A stretch of 64,000 nt of DNA from Fratercula arctica (taxonomy: Eukaryota > Chordata > Aves > Charadriiformes > Alcidae). The notes below the pieces were generated by a model. It was not told the origin of the DNA. It searched no databases and saw only the letters and a program-made list of their open reading frames with translations. Within the stretch, counting starts at the first letter, position 1, and each line of letters begins with the position of its first letter. The DNA lies in contig CANTUZ010000006.1 in NCBI GenBank assembly GCA_947846985.1, forward strand, positions 46,436,707 to 46,500,706, read 5' to 3'. The translations under genes were made by a program, and so were the position numbers. This document shows, one piece after another, positions 50,590 through 62,938 of this stretch.

Positions 50590-50742
50590 AATTTAATCTC
50601 CCTACGCTCCTGTTTCTCTCCCTGTAAAAGACTAACTTAGCTATACGGTTAAATACAGCGAGTGATAATGCACAAAATTTTGATATTGAGAAATGTAACG
50701 TCTGTAAAGTGCGTTGGAAACATCAGCTCGAAGATGCTGGGA
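50590..50742 (+). repeat. MIR-like SINE, plus strand, diverged
   Basis: 'cctacgctcctgtttctctc' followed by 'cctgtaaaag' matches the MIR 'cctctgtgcctcagtttccccatctgtaaaatg' block. At the expected distance downstream, 'gtctgtaaagtgcgttgg' followed by 'aaacatcagctcgaag' matches the tail 'gtttgtaaagcgctttgagatcctcggatgaa'. Both ends in correct order make this more than a chance hit. The middle is strongly diverged. Confidence 0.5.
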
Positions 50743-51250
50743 GAGAGCAAAACCCCACCCTCATCTTCCAAGGAGGAAATTCCAAATTGTAGGCAATTTG
50801 CCCAGTCACAACGTATTAGGCAAACTGTCACTGGAAAACATTCTGTGCCATCCCGAACCGGTTTTCCCTGACATGGTTTTAATGCAAATCCACCATAAAC
50901 TACCACGAAAAGACGGCTTGCCGTGATTCCTTCATACTGTCTGTGACCCACCCAGTTGTCCTACCTTATTTAGCGGTTTGCTGTTACCCTGTGGATGACA
51001 ATTAGCAGCTTTGAGGGAGCAGCCGTGCCGCCGGCTGTTCGAAAGGCGGCTGAAATTCCAGTGCAATCCCCCCTGCCCTCGGCCAGGCGCAGGAGCCCAT
51101 CCTTTCACAAAATACGACAGAAAGTCTTGTAATAACATTTCCCTACTACAACCTAGGGACCATTTGGGAAGAACAGCGTGAAGTCATAGAGGTAGTATTA
51201 CCTATAAAATGTGTGAAATATTAATAAGGGCAATATTTCTTCATCACATT

Positions 51251-51266
51251 AAAAAAAAAAAAAAAA
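51251..51266. repeat. poly(A) run of 16
   Basis: An A homopolymer followed by 'gaagaaatcccacc'; low complexity. Confidence 0.85.
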
Positions 51267-51410
51267 GAAGAAATCCCACCAAGAGGTACATCACTATTCA
51301 ACTGGATAACCACATTCCTAGCTACAAAGTGTAAATATCAAAAAAACCCCACACTTTTTTCTATACATCAGCAGAAGGACACATACACATGTATATAACA
51401 TCGCACATTG

Positions 51411-51432
51411 GTTTGTCATGAGTTTGTCATGA
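51411..51432 (+). repeat. perfect 11-bp tandem duplication
   Basis: 'gtttgtcatga' occurs twice head to tail with no mismatch. Confidence 0.85.
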
Positions 51433-54141
51433 CTCCATCAAACATATATTTTTTCATTAGCACTTTGTTGACGTTGACTATTTCTGTCTCGACTGAATGA
51501 CTGACCAGATGGTTTTGCCACAGAGATGGGCAGTGGATGAGAATGAACTCTGACCCATTTAAATTAAGTCTAATATTTATTGTTCCAGGCCAACAATGGT
51601 CTTGGGAAGCACCGCCTTTGACCTGCTGCGTACATACAATCATATACATAAAGGAACTATACAAAATAGAGCCCGGATTGTTTAAAAGATAAGCCAGTTC
51701 CTCCGAGGATGGGGATATCATGGAAGATTAAATACAGAAAACTTATTGAAGAATTTTATAAATTAGCCAGGATTAGGGCAGTTATGATATTACACGCATT
51801 TTCTATCAGTTTTTCAGTAGAGAAAATTAACTTCAGAAACAAATAGCAGCCGGTATTAGCCTGCCAGTCACTCCGATTTCGCAAATGAACAGATAATATT
51901 GGCCTAAACACACCATGTTTTACTTAGTTTTGTAAATGAAATAATCAGTTTGTGGCCTATGTGGACGTTACGGAAAAAAAAGATTTCAGTCATTCTCTCT
52001 CCCCTTATGCTGCTTTTTAATTTTTGGTGGTTCACTTGACTTTTAATACAGTTGCTGTATGCTACCAGGTTTAGTTTTCAGTCTCTAGTGCTGTTTTCTG
52101 TAGCGTCTGGGCTTAGTAATTCCAATTGACTGACTACTGCAGGGCATATTGCATTCCGACACATGTATCCATCTTCACATCTTTTCCATTTAATGAAGAC
52201 AACCTGACCAACATTCTGTTTTGCACAAGTCTTACATTGCAAAAATGGAATGAAACATTCATTTTGAGTATAAACTACCTAATAAAAAGTAAAACGCAAA
52301 GAAAAAAAAAAATATTGAAGAGCTTAAGGAAGCAATAAGCTAATGTGATCCATCATATAAGGTGGAAACTATCCTTCCATATTTCTTTTGTGGGTTTGTT
52401 CTGCTAGCTTTTTACCAACATATGGCCTTAACATGCTATAAAAAGCTTGTACAAAATTAGCTACCAAAATATCTGTTAATTAGTGGTATTACGGAAGTAA
52501 TAGAAACAACAACCTTAATTCCCACACATGCTCTGCAGCTGGGCCAAGCCCAACACCGCAGGCAGCGTGGTGTCACCCAACCCTGGTTGGGTCGTCCCTG
52601 ACCTTCTGGGAGACCTCTCCCACATCCCCTCACCCGACTCCTCTCGCACGTCTGCGGGGAGGAAAGCGCCAGCCTCGGGGGAGACAGACCACGACACCGG
52701 AAAAGGCAGCAACAAGACCCCTTGCTCTGAGGCTGGCCATCATCTCGCCTTCATTTTACTAGACGTCTCCCATCAAGAGGACCAGGAGCATATATGAGAA
52801 AAGAAGGGTTTCTTGCCTTTTTTTTTGTTGTTAAACAGTCCACAAAATCGGCATTTGCATGTATGTACCCTGGACCTGGTGCAGCAGAATTTCAGCAGTC
52901 TTTGCTTGCTGCTAAAACCCTCTTAATTGCTGGATGCAAACACTTCATGCTGGACGCACGTGTGCCCTGCACAACAGATTCCCAAGCCCAAGAACTGGTC
53001 CGAAAGGGCTTTTTTCTCTTCTTCCTTGACCTGCACCAATGCGCTGTGAGCCGTAAGGCTTACTGCAGAGAACCTATAACGTTACATTAAATCTTTGCAA
53101 CACTGCATTTCTCATGGTCGCAATAAGTTTGATGAGATTAGAAGACAAATCGGACCGTACTACATGTTCACCATCAAAGAACATAAAATGGCTTTACCGT
53201 ACATTGGTAATAAAAAATATTAAATAAATTCTGCTGACCTAAGTTTTTAATGTTCTCATAGTTGGCATTATATATGTATACATACACAGGCACATTTTTC
53301 ATATATTTAACCAGTAATAACTTTTATCACCACAATTTTGCTATTGATTGCTTCTTTAACAGCAAAATGCATCACAAACAGAAATGAATGAAGCTGTCGG
53401 GAAGAAAGTTCTATAGTAGCTTTACTGTCAATTCCCGTCATAAATAACCATGACATCATATGAGTCTTATCTACGGGTTGCTGTTACTGATCAATGGCAT
53501 CACTCTAGTAGTGTAAATAGCTTCTAATGTCCCATCTTCCACCTTCAAATAGGTTCTGATTATTTATGATAGCTGTTAGGTTACAAGTCTGAGCTGCGGT
53601 TTGGATTTATTTTCTACTTACAGCTGCTGTGGATTTCAAGTTAGATAGGATTATTTTTTAGTTGAGATGATGAAATGGGATAGAACTGTCATGGAACCTA
53701 GAAAAACCTTCATCTCATTGACTCTCTGTAGCAATTTGACTGTGAATCCAAAGACCTTAAAGGCTTTTCATTAAATAATTCAAAATGTTAAAACAGAGAG
53801 TCCTGGTTATTTCTACTAGTTCCGTGCAGCCTAATCAATTTAGTGTTAAAAAGAAAAAGAATAATATTTTTCCTTGTTACTAAACTACGAAGGGTTTTCA
53901 TTATATGCAGAACCGTATAACATAGCCGTACAAAATTGTCACGAAAATATACCAGGCCAACAGAAAAATCTACTTGTCAGCTTTTCCCATGGTGATCATG
54001 AAAAAACTAATGATGTTTTACTCACTCACTCAAACAAAAACTATTCACCCCCGGGCTAGTCGATATTTGGAAGGATGATATAATCTCTATATTTCTTATG
54101 ATAATGAAAGGCATGTCTGCCTGACTACAGAGCTCCAGACA

Positions 54142-54155
54142 TTTTTTTTTTTTTT
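54142..54155. repeat. poly(T) run of 14
   Basis: A T homopolymer in AT-rich unique sequence. Confidence 0.85.
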
Positions 54156-56226
54156 AATATCTATCGCATTCTCATACCCCAAAAGGGTTCTTATAATTGA
54201 GAACTGGGGCGGTGGACGTACGGAACGACAGCACATTGGGAAACAAATGCACATAGATTTCCACTTACCGCCGCAGAACAGAGGAGTCAATGGCACGTTA
54301 ACTAATTCATTGTTTAAATTTCCAGAGTCAAGTTCCTCTCTCGCCTTACACTTAGCAAGTGCGCTAAACTTGAGGGGTATTGTGGAGGGAACGGGTCATT
54401 TTTCCCAGCATCAACAATAATTAATAAATGGTTAGTGTTCTCTAGCTCGTTTGTCTAAAGGAAACACCCTAATGACGCTGAGGGGAAAATCAATAAGGAT
54501 AAAACTGCAGCAGTGATAAATATTCTGCTACTCTTATCCTTTGGTGACCTTCTGAGGGGTTTCAGATTTAAAGACTCATCCCACTACAGTCTTTTATTCC
54601 TCTCTTTACCATAATTCATCAGTTAATATGTAACTCCTAGCTGATTACAACTTATCTATAAACGTCTTTTATGCAGTAGCAGCGCACAAGCCTCTTGGTG
54701 GAGCAAATCCGACGCATTTTTTTTACCTTCCTTTATGGCAACTTAGTTGTAAATGATAAAAAAAATTCATGATGGTATTTGGTGTGATAACTTGACAATG
54801 CAGAGATCTTTGGGTTTGGCCTGAAAGAATCCCAAACACGCTCCAATCTTTGTATCTGGGTGACAAGCACTTATTTTTCCACCCAGTATTTCCTCCTTAA
54901 GATTGTTCTGTTTGGTGAAGAGCTGTTGTGCTTATAACAGCGCACACCTCCTAGCACTGCCTTGCCTCGGTTAAAGAGTAACCACAGCACCAGGGGTCAC
55001 CTGGAAATGGAAAGTTTTATAAACACGCAAACAAAATCACTGTCTGGGCTGGGGGGGTTTCAAAAGACAGTTTAGTAATTACCAATAAAAACCTGATGGC
55101 ACTTCTCCAGTCGCTACTATTGTTCGGACTTACAAAAGTACGCGATGATAGCATCGTTCTCCCGCGTCCCTTCTCCTACCCACAGGGGACTTTCCCTTTT
55201 TTTTTCCTTTCCCGATGCTATAATCTTTCTTATGCCTTAGGTAAACTTAAAACCTCGGCGGGGAGAAGGAGGGAATGTGGCTGCTGGGCGCTGACAATAG
55301 CTGTTTTGTCACCGCCAGGCACTGGTGGCCATCAGGAAGTGGGGACTCGTCCAGCCACTTGATGCCAGGGTGGATGATTTATTGCCTAGTGTCTTCGGTG
55401 GCAATTGGACCCCTTCCCGCTGTCACTCACGCCTTGCAAAGATTCGGTCCTAAAGAAGAGGTTCCCCTCTGGTCTAAAGAGATTACAATGCTTGTCATAA
55501 AGTGTCTTTTAGTGGAGGGAAATGGGTATGAAAATGGGTAAAGAAAGGAAACAATCAGAAGAGGAGAGAAGATGGATGTTCTGTAACCTTTTCTCAGAGA
55601 CCCATTTCTTCTACTTTTTCTCCTGTCTTTAGCAGGTTTTTGTTTTGGCTGATGACAATGCGTAATAGCCTGATAAATTGATTTTGTGAGTCCCCTTTCT
55701 CATCTCTTGAGAAGACACTAACTCGTTGGGACTTCAGAGGGCTCTCGGAGGCCGGAGACAACAATTAGTTTGTTGGGGATGTCAGAAAGGAGCTTCAAAG
55801 TTTTGCCAGGAAAAATCCTTTCTGACAGATCGGTGCTGACAACGTTGGCAGCTGCTAGGAAAAGTGGAGCTGGAAACTCCTTCTGACTCCCAGGAGCAGG
55901 CAAAGATTGCAGGACATGAACTGCGTACAGTGGGTCGGGTACCGGTGCCATTGCTTTTCACTGAAGCATACCTGGCAACAACTAAAGTTTTCCAACGGAT
56001 GAAAGAAGAGAAAGAAACATTTAAAACCAAAAGTTTTCAAGTTTTTTTTTTTAGCAAACCTTAATACACGATCTTTAAAAATATCCACAAAATCAAGAAA
56101 GCACACCAGAGCATGATTTGCTTCTCCAGAGTTGAAATGGGTGGTCTTGATACTTTTTTTAAGACCTCATCACAGGAATAGGGGTTTATGTTTTAACAGT
56201 GAAACTTCAAAACTGTCAATTATTCC

Positions 56227-56251
56227 TTTTTTTTTTTTTTTTTTTTTTTTT
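56227..56251. repeat. poly(T) run of 25
   Basis: The longest T homopolymer in the window, followed by 'aactaaaaccc'. It could be a poly(A) tail on the minus strand, but no retrocopied gene is seen on either side. Confidence 0.9.
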
Positions 56252-58073
56252 AACTAAAACCCAGGAAAATCCTGGACTTTCTGACAGCAGTCACGTGTCA
56301 AAAACAACTGCATCGAGGTACGGCTGCGTGCATCTCATTACAAGAAACCCTGTGGAAGAGGTCTGTGTATAAAACCTCCCTATTTTAACAATCTATCGTG
56401 ATTTTCTTAACCTGAAAATGAAAACATCAGCTCTTTCCTTAAGGTAAAAGCACTGGTCAGTCCAGGCTTGCTGCAAATAAGCAGCTAGTACCATTCTGTT
56501 GGTAGATCACAGACCCAAAGAGAAGGTACGTTTTCCCCTAATTACAGGTTTTTGGAAGGAGGATCTGACAACGAAAGCTGGTAAAGGCTTTGTGAACTTC
56601 CAGAAAAGAATCTCAGGACAATTAATCTCTATTAAATTGATAGGCAAACGTTAGACAATACAACTGCATTCCTATAGAAGGGCACTGCACGTGTTGATAC
56701 GGGTTCTGGCACAATAGTTTCTTCATATATGTTATGAAACACAAAGACACAGGTTTAATTTTGCCATGGTTAATACGCATTTTTGCTGTTAGGTGGAAGA
56801 TGCTTAATATCGCGCTTATGGTGAACAGTAACATATACACACGCAGTCTCCAGACTCTTCTGTGCTATGATTTAACTGGAGATCTCAGAGAAGCAGAAGT
56901 AGCTTTTACTTAAAAATTTCTAGCAAAGATAAACTCTCAACGCCAATTTTCCTATGCGATAATGTGATAAATCAATAAAAAATTATTTATAAAACTTTAG
57001 AAACCTTTTACCTTTATCATGCTATCCCCAATATGCATATTTGACACAGTATGGTACCTACATACATTATTGCTTCCGCTGTTTATTTCCTTGATAAACT
57101 GCAGTGAACTGGGAATAAATCATGTCATGTGGGTACTGATTCTGCACAAAGAAATCTTCCACTGAACAGCGGTTCTTTTAAAAGGAAGAGGAGGAATTAA
57201 GAGTATCGATAAGCAGCTAAACCAGACCTTTTAAACTCAGGGAGAAAATAAAATGTTGTACATTCAGTAGTTACAGCCAATTTCACGAGAGTATAAATTG
57301 CTTTGCCAAAAATCTCTTTAGATGTATTAATACTGCGGTAAAGACACAGCGCTGGAGTAATAATTGCACAGTCATTTGCTAGCTTTTAAAATCACATCAG
57401 TCCAAATAATACCAACCCTGAGCTATATCCTGCTAGAAGCAGCCCATTAATATCACACACAGCAAACGTACAGCAGATCCTGAATAAATCCCAGATTATT
57501 GTGAGGGCGAGACAGATCTGGGAGATAAAACCCAGCTTGCGAGCTGCAGACTAAAAGTTGGGCCCAGCAGACATTTCTCAGTCCATTGGCCGTTTCGAGT
57601 TGCTGTTACTGGGTGGGAGGGAGAGGAGGATCGGCACATGTGGGGAAAAAATGCTGTTTGAGTGGGAGAGAAAATATGGGTTTTTTTCTTTCAAAGATAC
57701 ACTAGAACTCAATCAGGCTATTAATCAAATAGATAAAACTGGCACTTCAGTCCCTGCCGCTCACAGAACTCCGGGCAGTAACAAAACCTTCTCAGCACAC
57801 CAGGAGACTCTTAAAATTCAAGCACTCTCAAACTTAGCAGCACCCCTGAGAGCCACAAATTGAGAGAAATTAATTCTGTGCCCCTGCACCCCTCATTACC
57901 AGGAGAGCTGAAGTAGGTCAAATGCAAGTTAATCTCTTAAATTCCACTTTTGTACACGGATGTTAAAGCAGCCATTACTTTTGCACCGGCAAATGTCTCC
58001 AGGCTAAAGTGCAGAACTTTAATAAACCATAACAGGTCAGTATTGAATATAATTCCAGCTAAATGCCTGAAAC

Positions 58074-58087
58074 TTTTTTTTTTTTTT
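58074..58087. repeat. poly(T) run of 14
   Basis: A T homopolymer followed by 'aaccttttag'. It has the look of a splice acceptor tract (AG at 58096-58097), with no supported exon after it. Confidence 0.85.
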
Positions 58088-60432
58088 AACCTTTTAGTGT
58101 CGTCCCCTGAAACAACCACCCCATGCATCACTACAACAGACATGTCTGAAGAGTTTAAGCTGCACCTCAAGAACTATTCATAATAAGCACCTTATTCTTT
58201 GGAATTAGTAAATGTGCACGAATGCTAAAACAACTTAGTTGTGATCTCAAACACGAAAGAATGATTCAGACTAGAACAGCGTGTTAAAGACGCTGTCGAA
58301 TTTGGAGAGAGGCAAACACATCTCAAAGAAAACAAGCCTGCTCCTGCAGAACGAAGAAACATCCCCCTTCGTATAGCAACACCTATGTCGAGATGTCTAG
58401 CAAAATTTAGATGTTCTAGCCCTCATTTCGTTATGCAAAGGTGGATCAGGTGTGGGTTTACAAAGTGAATAGACTCCTTTGAAATCTAGTCCGGACTCTG
58501 CTGACAAAAAGCACCAACACTGTATTTTGATTCCTTCTACTTATACATCTGCCCCAAGTGCCCAACTTTTAAATTGCTTTCCTGTGGAATGCCATCGTAT
58601 GTAGGCATGTGGTGGTGGCATGGTGTTACTGACACACCAATTACGGTTACAGACAAGAAGCTGGTGTTACTCCTGTTAAAACCAGTAGCAATGCTCTGCC
58701 TCGCTCCTCAGCCTGCCTAAATCCACCCACAAGGTATAAGAAGCGCCACCTTCATCTCAGGGAATTCCTCTAATGCAATCGTGAGGTTTTGGGTCGTACA
58801 CATCCTCCAGACCTCGCACACAACTCCTGCTGATGCCCAAGGGACTTGCGCGCATGGGAAGAGCGTGTTGGATTTCCCACAGTGGTTTCCCTTCTCCTGC
58901 TAATTCATCCATGGGTGACATTCCAACAGACAGTAGCAATTTCATGAAAAGGAATATATTCCTGTCCTAAACATAGCAGATTTATGTTAAAAACCTAGCA
59001 GTCTCACATAACTTTAGGTCAAAGCCATACTTTAGTATGAGCTTGCCATTACACATTTCTCCCTGCTCCTAATGTATCTTCAGAAAACACACCGTTTGTC
59101 AGAAATTTCAGCTAACTATCTCCATTTCCAGTGTCAATCTAAGTTCAGTAGCCGTCTACAGACAGCGTAGCACCTACAAGGAGAATAATCACCAGGGAAA
59201 CTTCTTTAAAATATTTGTTTTGAAGAAAAGAAACTAGTCCAATGCTAACAAAAAAAACCCCAATGAAATAAAAATAAACTGCGAAAGAGGATTTTTATAT
59301 TGCGATAAATAGTAGTGGCTTTTAGAAATATTGTTTAGATGACTGCAATAATATAACGCTAAACCCCTGCTTCTACATGCACAGCCTGCACATGCATAGG
59401 TAGTCATAGATTTATTGCTATGATCATGTGTTGGACAGTTGTGTTGATTCTTCCATATCTTTAGAAGCAAGTAATAATGACAATTTTTGGAGGTAATAAA
59501 ATTTCACATGTCTCTTGTATTAATGCGTTCCTATCACTAGCTTCTTAGACGCATTTGGAAACAATCAAGTTCTTATTTTAAGGAGCCTTAAGATAAGGTA
59601 TCTGTGAGCTCTACACTTGGGGTAATTGATCACATTTGTTTCCTGTACGTAGGTTCGACTCCTCTTTCGCTTAAACTTGGCATGTTTCTCATTACCCTAT
59701 GCCTTGTTAGCCTAGTAGAAACGTTCTACCGTGGTGAGTGAAAACAGGACGATACTATTACAAACCACATCTAATCGGGGATGGCAGCCCTTCTCTGTCT
59801 CTGGGAACTTTAGCACCCGTAATGCCTTTCTGCAGAGCGCTCCTAGGGACCGAGGCATGGGCTGCTCCTCTGCCGACGGGCTCAGCAGCGCTTCCGAGTC
59901 CTACAACATGGTTCTGCTTCAGGATGGGATTGCAAAAACACGAGCAAATCATATTAAGCATATCGTGTTTGTTTTCTTTCCAACACTGGGAAAGCATTAG
60001 CTCTTCTAGGTAGATTCAAAAAGCATCTTTTGCCTTATTTGTGAAATTCCACATGGTAGCGTTGGTCCACAAAGAGTTTTCTAATTTCAGAATGCAACAA
60101 TACTTATTTTTTATTCCTAACACTAAAAAAACCCACAAAACTATTAAACTTTCTGATAGCAAAAGACAAAATCTAGGCTTTTTTTTGTGGTCTGTCTTTA
60201 CATTGGGTTTATAATGGTATTGTTGGAGTGGATCATACTCTGCTTACGTTAAGGAAAAGTCAGTGCTACAGCCATTTTTTACCAGGCAAGAATTTGTCCT
60301 CATTTATTTTGATTGAAAAACTGCTGTTATGTTATATTGTAAATGGACTGGTCCCGTTGCATGAAAAATACGCGCTGTTGTATTTTTAATTTCCTCTTCT
60401 TTGCATTCCTTCTCCCTCTTTCCTACCAACAG

Positions 60433-60534
60433 TCAGAAGAAGAAAACGTGAGCATTTACCAGAAAGACAGGGAAACGACTCTGCCTCTAACCTCAAACCC
60501 ATGCTTGTACATGAACCAGCAGGGAGGATTTTAA
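60433..60534 (+). other. possible terminal exon with 33-codon frame (speculative)
   Basis: An unusually long pyrimidine tract ('ccttctccctctttcctacc' and 20 or more bases before it) ends in 'aacag' at 60432, a strong splice-acceptor context. The frame from 60433 is open for 33 codons to TAA at 60532-60534 and encodes a polar, acidic-start peptide (SEEENVSIYQKDRETTLPLT and on). The frame also extends upstream to an ATG at 60343, where the pyrimidine tract translates as a hydrophobic FLFFAFLLPL run. That could be misread as a signal peptide but is the expected product of a C/T tract. No family is recognised. A lncRNA exon or chance are the main alternatives. Confidence 0.15.
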
Positions 60535-62145
60535 TCAGGCCTTGCTGGCTCTGAGAAATCACCTACGTACGGCACAAAACTGCTGCAGGAAGAGAGGCTG
60601 GGAGGAGGCAGCCTTTAGGGGCATTTCATTTGACTTGCTATAGACTTGTTTCTTGTAATATCTCATTTAAAGAGCCAGGGAGTTTTTACCTACTGAGAAA
60701 ATAGCCTATAACAGCCTTTAAAAGTCTTGCAGCTGGCCAGGTTTGGTATTCCGAGGTAAAAGTCTCTTACCACTAAAGGAACCGCAATGCTTTCAATAGG
60801 TGACGCAGAGCGTGTTGCTTATATTCCAAACTAACGTTGAAGCTATTATTAGCAGCGCTATCTTCATCTCACTGAAGTGAATATTCAGAATTGGCTACCA
60901 CCGAAGCATTTCGGTTTAGCAGAAAGCTAATACTTCATTAGGGAAATGTTATACCCAGTGAGGGATCATTATTGAGTTTAATTGATAGTAAAAAAAAATA
61001 AAATAACTAAGTGGGAAAGAAAATCCTGTACTCGTACTGAAAAGAGGTCTCATCAAATCGTGCAACATTTCTGGCTGTTTCTACTCTGAATTCCTGTCTT
61101 TTCTAAACACGCTTTTCATGCTGCATTTATGCAGGTCACTGTAATCTACCTAATTTGTTCCCATGCTCTTTCTGGGCTGTCTTTCCTCTCTGACCATCTA
61201 GAGAACTTCACACATTGTCAACCTATCATAGGTGAAAGCTTTTGAAGATCTACTACTTTTCTCCTAGCCTAATAAGGTCAGTGACCTTTCAAGCTCTACT
61301 ATTTCCTTTTCTATCATTAGCCTGATACGTGCATCAGCTACCTCTCAATTTTCTTCATCTCTTCAATGCCTCACTTCTTCCTTTGGACACTGTCTAATTA
61401 GGAACTTAATTTCCTCTTCCCTGATGGAGTTTTTGATAATAGAGAGATCCTATTCACCCCTGAATCACAGAGCAGCACTATGATTTCCTGCTCAGGGGTG
61501 TCTTCAGGTATGTTAATTAATTTTCATGATGGCGGCTCTGCCACAAAACCACAATAGACTGATGGCTCCTGTAGAAAATCCACCGATGGGGAACAGTCCT
61601 GCCCAAATTCAGCCTGGTTCACTTTGGAGTCAAGGAGCAACGCGGCCACAGAAGTAGCTAAGGATGAGGCTTTGATGCCCAGCAGAGCTCACATTGCCTT
61701 GAAATCCTGTCTGGAGACAGTACTGGCTTCTCTGCGGAAAAGCGACCAGCTTTTGGGAGACTTTGTCACATCCCCAAACCCTCCGTGCTCCAGGAGAGGA
61801 GCTGCCCCTGCCCCAGGGCCACGTGCCACAGCCATGTCCTCTCCACTCTTCCTACACATAAGCAAGTGAGAACCTCAGTCGCTCAGGGGTAAAAGAGGCT
61901 GGAAGGGACCCAGCATTTTTCTTCAGCATGGGGATTTTAAAAGTAATTCCAAAAAGTGCTCAATTTTTGCATGAGCAGTTGTGGGCATGAGAAATGCATT
62001 CTCTGGGAAAACCTTCACATTAATTTAAAAAAAAAAAAAAAATGCTGCCCAAATAAAGTTTCTTTCACATTGTCCCCCATTGTTAAGGAAACTTATGATT
62101 TGCTCAATATATTTTACTACTTTCACCACACTTTTCTTTCCACAG
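60535..62145. other. non-coding interval
   Basis: AT-rich complex sequence at 60.78-60.98 kb resembles a conserved non-coding element in texture. The 81-codon frame at 61624-61869 lies in a GC-richer patch and matches nothing I know. Confidence 0.5.
62027..62042. repeat. poly(A) run of 16
   Basis: An A homopolymer after 'cattaattt'; low complexity. Confidence 0.85.
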
Positions 62146-62225
62146 AGTCCCTGGCTGCTCTGCAACAAGCCGTGCCTTTCCTCCCCAGCGGGGAGGTGTG
62201 CCAGGGCTGCTCTGCCACCTTTAAG
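62146..62225 (+). other. possible 80-bp exon between AG and GT (speculative)
   Basis: 'cttttctttccacag' ends at 62145 and a donor-like 'ttaag|gtgctg' follows 62225. The interval is GC-richer than its AT-rich 5' flank. The frame ESLAALQQAVPFLPSGEVCQ (and on) is open across it and closes shortly after the putative donor. No known domain is visible; chance is likely. Confidence 0.1.
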
Positions 62226-62694
62226 GTGCTGAGAAATTTTTGGTAGGAGCCCCATAATTACAACTTCGCCTATAGCCATCTCTGCTGGCTTGCACAGCGA
62301 GTGCTGGGAGCAGACTTGTGGGTGCTGTTACATCACAGGGGTTGCTGGCGTTACATCAGGAAGCGATTTGGCAGCATCTATCACACCTGTCTGGGAAATT
62401 TGGGCTCTTGCTGCTCAGTCCCTGATGGAAGAGGTGCCAGGGCTGCCCCAGGGGTGAAGAGCTGGTAGAGGCCAGGACGCACCCCAGGGCAGATGTTCCC
62501 ACACCCCTCACCCTGGGACAAGGTGGCAAGAGACCGGAGACATCACCAGGAGTCCCCTAGCCATCACCATCTCTTATGTTTGCCACCAACCACAAAAAAA
62601 TAAAAAAAGTTCATCTATTAGAAAAACACCCAAAGCAAAACAAACCAGCAAAGCCTGCAGTCTGCTCATCTTGTGTCAGGGACAGTTCTAGAGC
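62226..62694. other. non-coding GC-richer interval upstream of CR1
   Basis: Contains 'ctggtagaggccaggacgca'-like GC-rich text and then an A-rich patch just before the CR1 copy. It may be an old repeat, but I cannot name one. Confidence 0.45.
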
Positions 62695-62938
62695 CAACCT
62701 ATGTGATATTAGGAAAAATTGCTTCACCGAAAGCATTATCAAACATTGGAACAGGCTGCCCAGGGCAGTGGTGGAATCACCGTCCCTGGAGGTATTATAA
62801 AACCGGGCAGACGTGGTGCTGAGGGACATGGTTTAGTGGTCATTTTGTCGGTGATAGGTTGATGGTTGGACATGATGATCTGAAAGGTCCCTTCCAACCT
62901 AGACGATTCTATGATTCTACTCTATTCTGTTCTATGAT
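62695..62938 (+). mobile_element. CR1 LINE 3' end, different subfamily
   Basis: A sense CR1 tail of the type with 'attaggaaaaattgcttcac', 'cattggaacaggctgcccag', 'ggacatggtttagtgg', 'gatggttggac' and 'aaggtcccttccaacctaga', ending in ATTCTATG/ATTCTGTT repeats near 62938. This subfamily differs clearly from the 1.7/13.7 kb pair and from the 5.6 kb copy. It is 5'-truncated, with no reverse-transcriptase frame. The open frames on both strands across it are repeat shadows. Confidence 0.92.

Larger units (their letters stand above)
50743..60342. other. long non-coding interval, mostly AT-rich
   Basis: Unique sequence with several homopolymers. A segment at about 53.38-53.65 kb reads like complex, non-repetitive conserved sequence. 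A GC-richer patch at 52.5-52.8 kb carries overlapping frames on both strands without domains. No gene is supported. Confidence 0.5.

Noticed and set aside
61885..61912. 'aggctggaagggacccagc' resembles the start of an antisense CR1 tail.
   Set aside because: Similarity stops after about 17 bases and no further CR1 blocks follow.
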